A DNA stretch of 64,000 bases, taken from assembly GCA_965229505.1 (NCBI GenBank), contig OZ245881.1, forward strand, positions 2,170,001 through 2,234,000, read 5' to 3'. The DNA is from UBA6059 sp040219045. GTDB taxonomy: Bacteria > Bacteroidota > Bacteroidia > Cytophagales > Cyclobacteriaceae. The first letter of the stretch is position 1. Each line of letters begins with the position of its first letter. A model generated the notes under the pieces. That model made no database searches. It was given only the letters and a program-made list of their open reading frames with translations, and was not told where the DNA came from. This document shows, piece after piece, positions 25,037 through 33,900 of this stretch. Made by a program: the position numbers and the translations under genes.

Positions 25037-26493
25037 GATTTAACTATCCCGTAATTGGTAATGTGCTGGGCCTTCTGTTGATGCTCAACGGGGCTTTTAT
25101 GTTGCTCTGTATCCCTTTCAGCATCTATTATTCAGAGGGGGATTTTCTGCCAATACTTTCTGCCGGAGCGATTACTTTGGCTTTTGGGGGATTGCTTTAT
25201 TTCCTTACCAGAAACCCCGACTCCAAAGAACTGAAGAAGCGGGATGGCTACCTCATCGTGACAGGTGGTTGGCTGGCCATGTCTCTTTTTGGAATGCTGC
25301 CTTATCTGCTAAGTGGGGCAATCCCATCGGTTTCAGATGCTTTTTTTGAGACTGTTTCGGGCTATAGCACTACTGGGGCAAGTATCCTCACAGATATAGA
25401 AGCCGTGCACAAAGGCATACTTTTTTGGAGGAGCCTCACCCAATGGATTGGTGGCATGGGAATCATTGTATTGGCGGTAGCGATACTCCCCATATTGGGC
25501 ATTGGAGGCATGCAGCTTTTTGTCGCTGAGGCACCTGGCATCTCGCCTGACAAACTACAGCCCAGAATTAAGGAAACAGCAAAGCGACTTTGGCTGATCT
25601 ACCTGGGCTTGACATTAACCGAAACAGTCCTGCTCTGGATTGGTGGCATGGGCTTTTATGATGCCATCAATCACGGATTGACCACCATGGCAACCGGAGG
25701 TTTTTCAACCAAGAATAGCAGTATTGCCTATTTCACCTCTCCATTTATCCAGTACGTGATCATCGTATTCATGCTATTTGCTGGTACTAATTTCACGGTG
25801 GCTTATTTCATCCTCAAGGCCAATTGGGCCAAAATTTCCAAAAACGAGGAGCTCAGATATTACCTTGGCGTCTGTATAGCCCTGACCGTGTTGATTGCTA
25901 CCACGCTCTTTTTTATCGACGCAGATATGGGTGTGGAAGAGACTATTCGTACCACCCTCTTCCAGGTAGTTTCAGTGATTACTACGACGGGCTATATTAC
26001 GACTGACTATACGCAATGGACTAGCTTTATTACGGTACTTTTCTTTCTGATGATGTTTTTGGGCGCGTCTGCTGGCTCTACCGCCGGCGGGGTGAAGCTC
26101 GTAAGGCATATTATACTGATCAAAAACTCTTTTCTTGAGCTCAAGCGCCAGCTTCACCCCTCGGCAATTATTCCCGTGCGATTCAACGGACAGGCGGTGA
26201 GCCGGGACATTACCTTCAACATCCTCGCTTTTATCATGATCTACATTAGTATCTTCGCCCTCGGCTCTTTGGTCATGGCACTACTTGGAGTAGATTTCAT
26301 GACGGCTATTGGAGCTACAGCGACTTGTCTGGGTAATATCGGCCCTGGCATTGGCACTGTAGGTCCGGTTGACAACTTCGCTCATATCCCACAAGCCGGT
26401 AAGGTTTTCTTGGGGTTTTTGATGCTAATCGGCCGACTAGAGTTGTTTACCGTATTAATGATATTGACACCCTATTTTTGGAGAAAATACTGA
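25033..26493 (+). CDS. trkH: Trk potassium uptake channel TrkH
   Basis: A 486-residue membrane channel that forms the K+ pore of the Trk system. I take the ATG at 25033, which overlaps the trkA stop, rather than the upstream in-frame codon. The four pore-loop filters of the family can be seen: SGYSTTGAS, MATGGFSTKN, ITTTGYITTD and ATCLGNIGPG. About ten membrane helices are expected. It is followed 3 bp later by lgt. Confidence 0.96.
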   Translation: MRFNYPVIGNVLGLLLMLNGAFMLLCIPFSIYYSEGDFLPILSAGAITLAFGGLLYFLTRNPDSKELKKRDGYLIVTGGWLAMSLFGMLPYLLSGAIPSVSDAFFETVSGYSTTGASILTDIEAVHKGILFWRSLTQWIGGMGIIVLAVAILPILGIGGMQLFVAEAPGISPDKLQPRIKETAKRLWLIYLGLTLTETVLLWIGGMGFYDAINHGLTTMATGGFSTKNSSIAYFTSPFIQYVIIVFMLFAGTNFTVAYFILKANWAKISKNEELRYYLGVCIALTVLIATTLFFIDADMGVEETIRTTLFQVVSVITTTGYITTDYTQWTSFITVLFFLMMFLGASAGSTAGGVKLVRHIILIKNSFLELKRQLHPSAIIPVRFNGQAVSRDITFNILAFIMIYISIFALGSLVMALLGVDFMTAIGATATCLGNIGPGIGTVGPVDNFAHIPQAGKVFLGFLMLIGRLELFTVLMILTPYFWRKY

Positions 26494-26496
26494 TCC

Positions 26497-27591
26497 ATGT
26501 CTTCTATGCTTTCCTTTTTTTTGATCTGGAGTCCTGATCCCAACATCTTTCCCGGCCTGGATGTGCCACGTTGGTACGGGTTCTTTTTCGCCCTTGGCTT
26601 TATCATTAGCCAGCAGATTATGTTTTTCGTCTATCGCAAAGAAGGGCTGAACGAAAGGGCTGTCGACAAAATCACACTTTATCTGGTCATTGCGGTAGTG
26701 GTAGGTGCGCGTCTTGGACACTGCCTATTTTATGATCCCGGCTATTATTTATCCAATCCGCTGGAGATATTGAAAGTTTGGAAGGGTGGACTGGCGAGTC
26801 ACGGGGGTGCGATTGGTATGCTTGTCGCACTTTGGCTTTTTGCCAGAGATCAAAAGATCAAATACCTCTGGATTCTCGACAGGATTGCGATAGTGACTTG
26901 TATCACAGGAGCCTGTATCCGCATGGGTAATTTCATGAACTCTGAAATCCTCGGTATGCCAACCGATAGCGGCTTTGGAGTGGTATTCGCAAAGAATGTC
27001 GAGGACTTGTTGACTTATCGCAGCGGTGAGAATATCGAAGAGGTCACCTTTGAAAGAGGGGGTAGGGCGGTAGCAGAGCAGCCTGGCCATGTCCCCATGA
27101 AGGTTATTATTAAGTATAAGCGTGGACTGGCGATTGACGAAATTAAAACGGTCGACTACTTAGAGACGAGTGTCAAAAATGCCTTTATCAACTACAAAGA
27201 AGCCAGTGACCATCTTTATGAAGATCCTGACAAACCACTAATTGTGGATTTTTATCAACTAAAACGTCACTACTATGCTGAAATACACACGCTTGGCATA
27301 GCCAGGCACCCCGCACAATTGTACGAGGCTTTCTATTGCCTGATCATGTTCTTCTTATTTGCCCATATTTGGTACTACCACCGGGACAAGCTCAATGATG
27401 GTTTCATCTTTGGCCTGTTCATGATGATGCTCTGGTCGTTGCGATTCCTGGATGAGTTTGTCAAGGAAAACCAAGAGGCCTGGGAGGCTGATATTCCCCT
27501 CAATATGGGGCAGTGGCTCAGTATCCCGATGTTCACGATTGGCTTGATTGTCTTTATCAGAGCTTTGGGGCCAAAGAAGTCAAAGAGCTAA
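26497..27591 (+). CDS. lgt: Prolipoprotein diacylglyceryl transferase
   Basis: Lgt transfers a diacylglyceryl group from phosphatidylglycerol to the lipobox cysteine, the first step of lipoprotein maturation. The 364-residue protein has the core motifs: GLASHGGAIG (His102), the signature CIRMGNFMNSEILG (Arg142) and ARHPAQLYEAF (Arg270). It is longer than the E. coli enzyme (about 290) because of roughly 95 extra residues between the signature and the ARHP motif (about 168-262), in the periplasmic head. It is the third gene of the trkA-trkH-lgt operon; many lipoproteins in this window would be its substrates. Confidence 0.96.
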   Translation: MSSMLSFFLIWSPDPNIFPGLDVPRWYGFFFALGFIISQQIMFFVYRKEGLNERAVDKITLYLVIAVVVGARLGHCLFYDPGYYLSNPLEILKVWKGGLASHGGAIGMLVALWLFARDQKIKYLWILDRIAIVTCITGACIRMGNFMNSEILGMPTDSGFGVVFAKNVEDLLTYRSGENIEEVTFERGGRAVAEQPGHVPMKVIIKYKRGLAIDEIKTVDYLETSVKNAFINYKEASDHLYEDPDKPLIVDFYQLKRHYYAEIHTLGIARHPAQLYEAFYCLIMFFLFAHIWYYHRDKLNDGFIFGLFMMMLWSLRFLDEFVKENQEAWEADIPLNMGQWLSIPMFTIGLIVFIRALGPKKSKS

Positions 27592-27686
27592 AGGTAGTTT
27601 TCCTGAATTTGTTGTGACAGAATGGGGTAGAAGTCAGTGGCTTACCGTTCATCTCCTCTTCTGGAATGGTTGAAACCATTTCCATT

Positions 27687-27730
27687 CCGACTCCAAAGCC
27701 ACGGGTTTAAACCCGTGGCTTTGGAGTCGG
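27687..27730. repeat. Perfect 44-nt palindrome between lgt and a convergent gene
   Basis: Bases 27687-27708 and 27709-27730 are exact reverse complements with no loop, centred on GGGTTTAAACCC and bounded by CCGACTCC and GGAGTCGG. A weaker outer pairing, GTTGAAAC (27669-27676) with GTTTCAAC (27745-27752), extends the structure. It lies in the 183-bp gap between two convergent genes, so it could act as a two-way terminator, but it lacks U tracts and is longer than a terminator needs. A REP-like repeat is an alternative. Confidence 0.9.
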
Positions 27731-27774
27731 TGGTTCTCACAGCCGTTTCAACGGTTTTGCATTACATCAACCTA

Positions 27775-28563
27775 TCAAAGTAACTCATTAGGTACTACCG
27801 TAATATCCGTATTGATTATTCGCGATAGCTCAAGCAGTTCGCCTTTGTTGAAAAGCTCATCATGTTTCCCGATAGGGGTGTCTTTATCCTCAGCCTTGTA
27901 GTTGATGTAGTTTTGAAAGATGATGCCATCGATGACCTGCCGATCAATAGCTTCTCTAAATCGCGTGCCCCCGCCATCGACACTAAACTCATATCCCAGG
28001 TAGTCGACGGTGAATTCGTCTTTGTGGATCCAGTAGATGTAGACATCATCAAAATCCTCCCCACCGCCGGCTTGTTTGAAAGTAACCTGAATCTTGTGGT
28101 ATGGCTCATCTTTGATGGTCGCTTCACCAAGGTATTTTTTCACTACTGCGGGATCGTTGAGACCAAAAGGCAACTGGGTGAAATAAAGTACCGAGTTGAC
28201 CGAGTTGCCAAGCCGTCTTTGCCATTCCTCACTTAGCTCTTGTAACTGTCCGTCTCTATGTCTTGTGAAGTTTGAGCTATTCACCAGGGTATCTTGTACA
28301 TAGCCGAGACTATCACTCTGGAATGTGCGCGTGTAGATAAACTTGTCAGCTGTCCGTATAGCGCTGTAGTGAATTTTGCGAAAATCAAACTCGATGGTAC
28401 GACCTACAAACCTATCTCCGCCATGAACGATGATAGCGTTATCGATAAATATCTGTGAAGTGTCAGCACTGGCAGCTTTTTCTTCTTCTATCATCTTCTG
28501 CCTTTCGGGACTGCATGAAGCGGTTACAGCAAATAAAATGGAGAGGTAGATTAGTGTTTTCAT
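27775..28563 (-). CDS. DUF6503-like lipoprotein
   Basis: A 262-residue lipoprotein: the signal MKTLIYLSILFAVTAS ends in a lipobox with Cys17 (TASCSPERQ). The mature part contains IVHGGDRFVGRTIEFDFR, PYHKIQVTFKQAGGGEDFDD, YIYWIHKDEFTVDYLGYEF and RVIDG-like RQVIDGIIFQNYINY, a pattern I associate with DUF6503 proteins and LolA/LolB-like folds of Bacteroidota. The family name is given with moderate confidence and the function is unknown. It converges on lgt across the 44-nt palindrome. Confidence 0.75.
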   Translation of the reverse strand: MKTLIYLSILFAVTASCSPERQKMIEEEKAASADTSQIFIDNAIIVHGGDRFVGRTIEFDFRKIHYSAIRTADKFIYTRTFQSDSLGYVQDTLVNSSNFTRHRDGQLQELSEEWQRRLGNSVNSVLYFTQLPFGLNDPAVVKKYLGEATIKDEPYHKIQVTFKQAGGGEDFDDVYIYWIHKDEFTVDYLGYEFSVDGGGTRFREAIDRQVIDGIIFQNYINYKAEDKDTPIGKHDELFNKGELLELSRIINTDITVVPNELL

Positions 28564-28784
28564 AGAGTTGGCGCTTGTTCAGATTTAGATACGTTGGGCT
28601 GGAAGACAAGTTAGTAAAAATGATGTCAGTGTTGGGACATATGGGCAGTGCACCGATCAAACTTCATTTTAGTGTCTACGGGGTATTGCCAAGAGCGATT
28701 ATCCGGAGCTTCAAAATCCGACCAAAAAAGAAATTAGCCTTCAGCTGACGTGATTATATTGCTTATGATGTCAATAACAGAATT

Positions 28785-29867
28785 ATGATTCGACTTACCT
28801 TTTTAATAATCACCTGCTGGATGGTCAGTTTTCAAGCGAAATCACAATCTCTCAAAATCGGAATTGTAGGCCTCACGCACACGCATGTCCACTGGCTGCT
28901 GGGCCGACCGGACAGAGGAGATGTCGAGATCGTAGGCATAGCCGAGCCGAACAAGGAGCTCGCCGACCGATACATCGCCCAACATGGATTGAACCCGAGC
29001 CTATGGTATCCTACCATGGAAGAAATGGTCGAGTCTACCAAGCCAGAAGCTGTGACGGCATTTGGATCCATTTATGAGCACCTGGCGGTTGTAGAGCATT
29101 GTGCGCCAAAGGGCATACACATCATGGTCGAGAAACCTCTGGCTGTCAGCAACGAGCATGCTGTGAAAATGAAGTCGCTGGCCGAGAAACACAGTGTCCT
29201 TCTTTTGACAAATTATGAAACCACATGGTATTCGACCCACTTTTGGGCGAAGGATGAAGTGGAAAAAGGGAATGTTGGTGAACTAAGAAAACTCGTCATT
29301 CACGATGGTCATCCCGGCCCGAAAGAGATAGGCGTTAACGATGAATTTCTGGAATGGCTGACTGATCCAGTACAAAACGGTGGAGGTGCTTTGACTGATT
29401 TTGGCTGCTATGGTGCGAATCTGGCTACCTGGCTCATGGACGGAGCGCGCCCCTTATCAGTAATGGCGCTGACTCAGCAAATCAAGCCGGATACCTATCC
29501 CAAGGTGGATGATGAAGCCACGATCCTTTTGGAGTACCCCAAAGCCCAGGCGATCATTCAGGCTAGCTGGAATTGGCCCGTTTCTCGGAAGGACATGGAA
29601 ATCTACGGCGCTTCCGGTCAGATCCTGGTGCACAATCGCAACGAACTCACTTACCAGTACGCAGAAGGCGAGGAGCCCATGTCGCTTACACTTGATGAAA
29701 GGAATGCGCCGCTAGACGACCCGTTCGCGTATATGGCGGCCATAATCAGGGGAAACCTTGAGATGGGGCGCTTCGACTTATCCTCACTTGAGAATAATAT
29801 GCTCGTCGTTGAAATACTAGAGGCTGCCAAAGAGAGTGCAAAGACAGGTCAGCGTATCGAGCTATAG
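28785..29867 (+). CDS. Secreted Gfo/Idh/MocA family oxidoreductase
   Basis: A 360-residue NAD(P)-dependent sugar-oxidoreductase-family protein. It has an N-terminal signal peptide (about 1-21, MIRLTFLIITCWMVSFQAKS), a Rossmann start KIGIVGLTHTHVHWLLGR, the cofactor-site lysine in IMVEKPLAV and a C-terminal domain with GGGALTDFGCYGANLATWL. The dinucleotide loop reads GLTHTH instead of the usual GxGxxG, and export to the periplasm is unusual for the fold, although secreted members are known in Bacteroidota. The substrate is unknown. It stands alone in the + direction, followed by a region with a possible decayed copy. Confidence 0.9.
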   Translation: MIRLTFLIITCWMVSFQAKSQSLKIGIVGLTHTHVHWLLGRPDRGDVEIVGIAEPNKELADRYIAQHGLNPSLWYPTMEEMVESTKPEAVTAFGSIYEHLAVVEHCAPKGIHIMVEKPLAVSNEHAVKMKSLAEKHSVLLLTNYETTWYSTHFWAKDEVEKGNVGELRKLVIHDGHPGPKEIGVNDEFLEWLTDPVQNGGGALTDFGCYGANLATWLMDGARPLSVMALTQQIKPDTYPKVDDEATILLEYPKAQAIIQASWNWPVSRKDMEIYGASGQILVHNRNELTYQYAEGEEPMSLTLDERNAPLDDPFAYMAAIIRGNLEMGRFDLSSLENNMLVVEILEAAKESAKTGQRIEL

Positions 29868-29936
29868 TCCCCTTTTCCTTGCCTGGTGTAGAATTAACTT
29901 ATATCCGCAGACCTATAGGGAAGTATATCAGAATGA

Positions 29937-30152
29937 GTGTTTCAGCGTATAATTCACTATATTCATCATAGGAAGATTGAAGATAAGGTGAGGCAACATG
30001 ATGAGTTGATCGGCGAATTGAAAGCTCTTCATCAAGAGTCGTCCAGACGCTTGAAGATCATGAAGAACATTCAAGCGATCGTTATCCCTGTTTATACCAT
30101 ACTTGGATTGGGTGGTGTTGCTGCGTTGTTGAAGGTATTTGGAATTTTTTGA
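29937..30152 (+). CDS. Possible small membrane protein, 71 aa
   Basis: An open frame from a GTG start encodes a charged helical N-terminal half (RKIEDKVRQHDELIGELKAL) and a hydrophobic C-terminal helix (AIVIPVYTILGLGGVAALLK). This resembles a small one-helix membrane protein, and the composition is more protein-like than most shadow frames. No family is recognised. It occupies most of the 349-bp stretch between the oxidoreductase and the LOG gene. An overlapping minus-strand frame exists, so the call is weak. Confidence 0.35.
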   Translation: MFQRIIHYIHHRKIEDKVRQHDELIGELKALHQESSRRLKIMKNIQAIVIPVYTILGLGGVAALLKVFGIF

Positions 30153-30157
30153 TTGGA

Positions 30158-30208
30158 TTAATGATGTTGGAAGCAGCGAAGGAGAGCACAAATACAGCCA
30201 GCACGTGA
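30158..30208 (+). pseudogene. Possible remnant of a second Gfo/Idh/MocA gene (C-terminal end)
   Basis: The frame reads LMMLEAAKESTNTAST before a stop. The end of the intact oxidoreductase upstream reads EILEAAKESAKTGQRIEL, so LEAAKES plus a following Thr match in register, and shifting frame after AGC gives R-E-A-V, similar to the R-I-E-L tail. Such a tail is typical of the family. No further upstream homology was found, so at most about 50 bp of a degraded copy remains. Chance similarity of a seven-residue word cannot be excluded. Confidence 0.25.
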
Positions 30209-30216
30209 AGCTGTAA

Positions 30217-30798
30217 CTACGTAAGATCCAGCTTAGCCCAGAAGCTTTCTTGAGGGGGCTCGTATTGGTTCATGACAGGGATCAATTCTTTGTGATCATC
30301 CCCGACAATCAATAGATCAGCATTGGTCTTCTTGAGGAGCTCATCTTCCATCATTCTGCTAATTTGGGATACCAGATGCGTGTAGTAGCCCTTCCAGTTG
30401 AGTACGGCGACCGGAGCTTTGATGAGCTGTAGCTGGGCCCAGGTCAGTATCTCGCATAGCTCTTCCAATGTTCCGAAACCACCGGGCAAGGCAATGAAAC
30501 CTTCAGCCAATTCAGACATTTTCGTTTTGCGCTGGTGCATGGTCTCTACCGTAATGAGTTCCTGAATGCCGTCATGTGCCACCTCTTTTCGGGCAAGAAA
30601 TTTTGGAATAACGCCGGTCACCTGACCGCCATTTTCTATTACCCCCCTGGCCACTTCACCCATCAGACCCACCTTTGATCCTCCGAAGATCAGTCTAATA
30701 TCGTTTTCCGCCAGGTACTGACCCAGCGCATAAGACTGCTCAATAAAGAAGGGCTCAGCACCTCGACTAGAAGCACAGAAGACACAAACACTTTTCAT
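30217..30798 (-). CDS. LOG family protein (cytokinin riboside phosphoribohydrolase-like)
   Basis: A 193-residue LOG/YvdD-type protein that likely removes the base from nucleoside monophosphates. It opens MKSVCVFCASSRGAEPFF, has LIFGGSKVGLMGEVARG and the catalytic motif PGGFGTLEELCEILTW together with MHQRKTKM. The annotation lysine decarboxylase is often applied to this family but is wrong for it. I use the ATG at 30798, where homology begins; the open frame extends 29 codons upstream. It is divergent from the restriction enzyme gene. Confidence 0.93.
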   Translation of the reverse strand: MKSVCVFCASSRGAEPFFIEQSYALGQYLAENDIRLIFGGSKVGLMGEVARGVIENGGQVTGVIPKFLARKEVAHDGIQELITVETMHQRKTKMSELAEGFIALPGGFGTLEELCEILTWAQLQLIKAPVAVLNWKGYYTHLVSQISRMMEDELLKKTNADLLIVGDDHKELIPVMNQYEPPQESFWAKLDLT

Positions 30799-30902
30799 AG
30801 GTCGAATTTTAGCCCAAGATAAAGTGCTTGGGGTATTTGTCGGACTGTAGCTGTTGTTTTCTGGCTCCCGGTCCACTAAAAGCATCTGGTAACTACAATT
30901 GT

Positions 30903-30923
30903 CTCATGGACTCCATGTAATTT
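30903..30923 (+). repeat. Copy 1 of a 21-nt element shared with the pdhA upstream region
   Basis: This 21-nt stretch is identical to 50009-50029; including the 6 bases before it, 26 of 27 positions match. It contains the palindrome CATGGACTCCATG (30905-30917) followed by TAATTT. It is flanked by a further 9-bp inverted repeat, TCCACTAAA (30872-30880) and TTTAGTGGA (30921-30929). It lies in the divergent gap between the LOG gene and the restriction enzyme gene, ending 5 nt before the latter's start codon. Confidence 0.85.
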
Positions 30924-30928
30924 AGTGG

Positions 30929-33900
30929 ATGCTCCTTCCCAAACACCAGATCAAGCGGCAGCACATCGCTACTTATGTCCAGGGCATACCCGACCTGGAA
31001 GGTAAAAAGGCGGTGATCAAAAAATGGAAAGGCTTAATAGAAAAAGGCCGCATATTAAAGCGCAAAGAGGAGAGTATCAAGGACGATTTTATCAAGGATA
31101 TCTTTGTTACGGTTCTTGGATATGACGATGAGCAGTCGGCGGATCAAAAGCAGTGGCATCTTGAAAAAGAGCTGAAGACTCAGTTTGATGGTAAGAAGCC
31201 TGACGCAAGTATCGGCTACTTCTCCACCGACCACAACAACGAGCTGATAGAAGATGTGCGGATGGTGGTCGAGATCAAAGGCCCGCAGGTCAACCTCGAC
31301 AAAAAACAAAATAGAAAAGACTTTAGTGGCTCTCCCGTCGATCAGGCATTTGGCTACTCGTATCGGGTGGGCAGTAGCTGCAAGTGGGTGATGGTCACTA
31401 ACCTGCTGGAGCTTAGGCTTTATCGCGCCGATGACATCAACCAGTACCACCAGTTCAACCTGAGCGATCTGGGTGAACCCCATAATAAGCTAGACGAATT
31501 TCTGTTCTACTGTGCCTATGGGCAGCTATTTCTGGAGCACGGAGCATCACGTATAGAGACGTTGTACGGCGAGCGGCAGAAGGAGCGCGTGACGATCTCC
31601 AATGAATTTTATAGTGCGTATCACGATCATCGTAGCACTTTGTTTTTCACCCTGCTCAAAGGGAACCCAGAAGTACCCTGGAAGCAACTCTTTGCCAGTA
31701 CGCAAAAGCTCATTGATAGAATTATATTCATCTGTTTTGTGCGTGATCTTGACCTGGTAGGCAATGTGCTCAAGCAGGCTGACGAGTCAGCTCGTGGAAG
31801 TTTTGATCAGTCGAACAGTAGTTTTTGGAGAGAGATACTTCATCTGTTCGATGCGCTGGACAAGGGCTATCGGGTCAAGAACATCCCGCCCTTCAACGGG
31901 GGCCTTTTCCGTCCTGATGAGGTGATCAACAACCTTAGGATTACTGATGAGCAGATCGAACCGTTCGTCAGGTTCGCTTCCGATTATGATTTTCATAGTC
32001 AGCTTGATGTAAACATTCTCGGTCATATTTTCGAGCAGTCGATCTCAGACCTGGAGGAACTAAAGTCATACGTACAGCGCCAAAACCCAATACTGGCGGG
32101 TGAGGTCAAGAGCATAGATCAGGCAGGCCTCAGCAAGCGCAAAAAAGACGGGGTGTACTATACACCTGACTACATCACCAAATATATGGTACAGGAAGCG
32201 GTGGGTAGCTGGCTGGACGACCGAAAGCGCGAAATACTGGCAGACATGGGGATCGACGAACTACCAGAGCCCGACATAGAAGACTACATAGGTATTGGCA
32301 AGGAAAAGAATAGGACGATAGATACTTTGGTGAGCTACTATCAGGCGTATGAGCAAGTGCTGTCCACCATCAAAGTACTTGATCCGGCGTGTGGATCGGG
32401 GGCTTTCCTTACGCAGGTATTTGACTATCTGTACGGGGAGTGGAAGACGCTCAGGGAAGAGCTCACCAACCTGACTACACCGCTACAGACGCGCCTGATA
32501 GATGAACTGAACCCGTTTGGCAATGGCCTGCGCGACGAATGGAAAATCAAGAAATCCATAGTGCTTAACAACCTCTATGGCGTAGACCTCAATCCCGAGT
32601 CGGTAGAGATCACCAAGCTGAGCCTCTGGCTCAAGACGGCCAATCGCACTGAGAGCCTGGCTGACCTTACCGACAACATCAGGCAAGGCAATAGCATTGT
32701 CTCTCAAAAGAAATATGCCGGGGATGACGCTTTTGACTGGCAGGTATCTTTTGAGCCAATTCTCAGGCAAGGTGGGTTTCATATTATACTGGGAAACCCT
32801 CCCTATTTTTCATTATCCAGAAATAAAGAATGGGTACCCTATTTTGAGAAAGGTGGATATAGCACCTATGTCAAATCCACTGATATCTACGTGCTGTTCT
32901 ACGAACTGGGTGTCCAAATGCTCGCACCGAAGGGCTATCTCTACTTCATCACCTCCAACTCATGGCTTAGGTCGACCTACGGTGAACCGCTGCACAAATA
33001 TCTGCGCACTAACACCCAACCGCTTACGCTGGTGGACATTCAGGATAAGCAAGTCTTCAAAGATGCCACCGTGGAGTCTTGCATCCTGGGACTACAAAAG
33101 TCAACCTACCAAAGGCCATTGCAAGTCACCCGGCTCAGGAACCTGGAGCACAGCGAATCATTGGGGGCCTATATCAAGCAGCGATCATTTGAATACGAAG
33201 TACCTGATGGCAAGCCATGGGTGATCGAAGATGCAGGTGTATCGAGGCTAATGGAAAAAATTGAAAAGGCGGGCGCGAAGCTTGGTGAACTGGAGGCAGA
33301 AATCAATAGGGGATTCTTGACTGGTTTCAACGATGCTTTCATAATTGATGCTGAGACAAGGGCCAGGTTGATCAGTAAAGATCCGAATAGTGCTGATATC
33401 ATCAAGCCAATCCTGCGCGGGAGAGATATCTCCGCTTATAGTTTCATAGACCCTGGGCTCTATATCATTGCGACCTTTCCAAGCCTTCACCTTGATATAG
33501 AGTCATATCCGGCTGTCAAAAAGCATCTGTTGTCATTTGGCAAAAGGCGACTGGAGCAGAGTGGCAGGGAAGGATCACGTAAGAAGACTTCCCACCAATG
33601 GTTTGAAACACAGGATTCCATTGCCTACTGGCAGGAGTTTGATAAGCCCAAAATCATCTGGGGAGAGATTTCTGATAAGCCTAAATTCACATACGATGAT
33701 GGTCAATATTATCAGGAAGCCACTACCTTTTTACTTACTGGAAGCGATCTGAAATTCATATTGGGAATTCTTAATTCTCGGCTATCCGCATGGTATTTTC
33801 ACCTTATCGGAACGACGACAGGAATGGGGACCAATCGTTGGAAAAAATATAAGATTGAGCTATTTCCGATAGCCACGGCCAGTAAAAAGGACAAAGCGGA

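Noticed and set aside
28564..28784. Possible regulatory or coding content between the DUF6503-like and Gfo genes
   Set aside because: I saw no convincing ORF, promoter match or hairpin in this 221-bp stretch.
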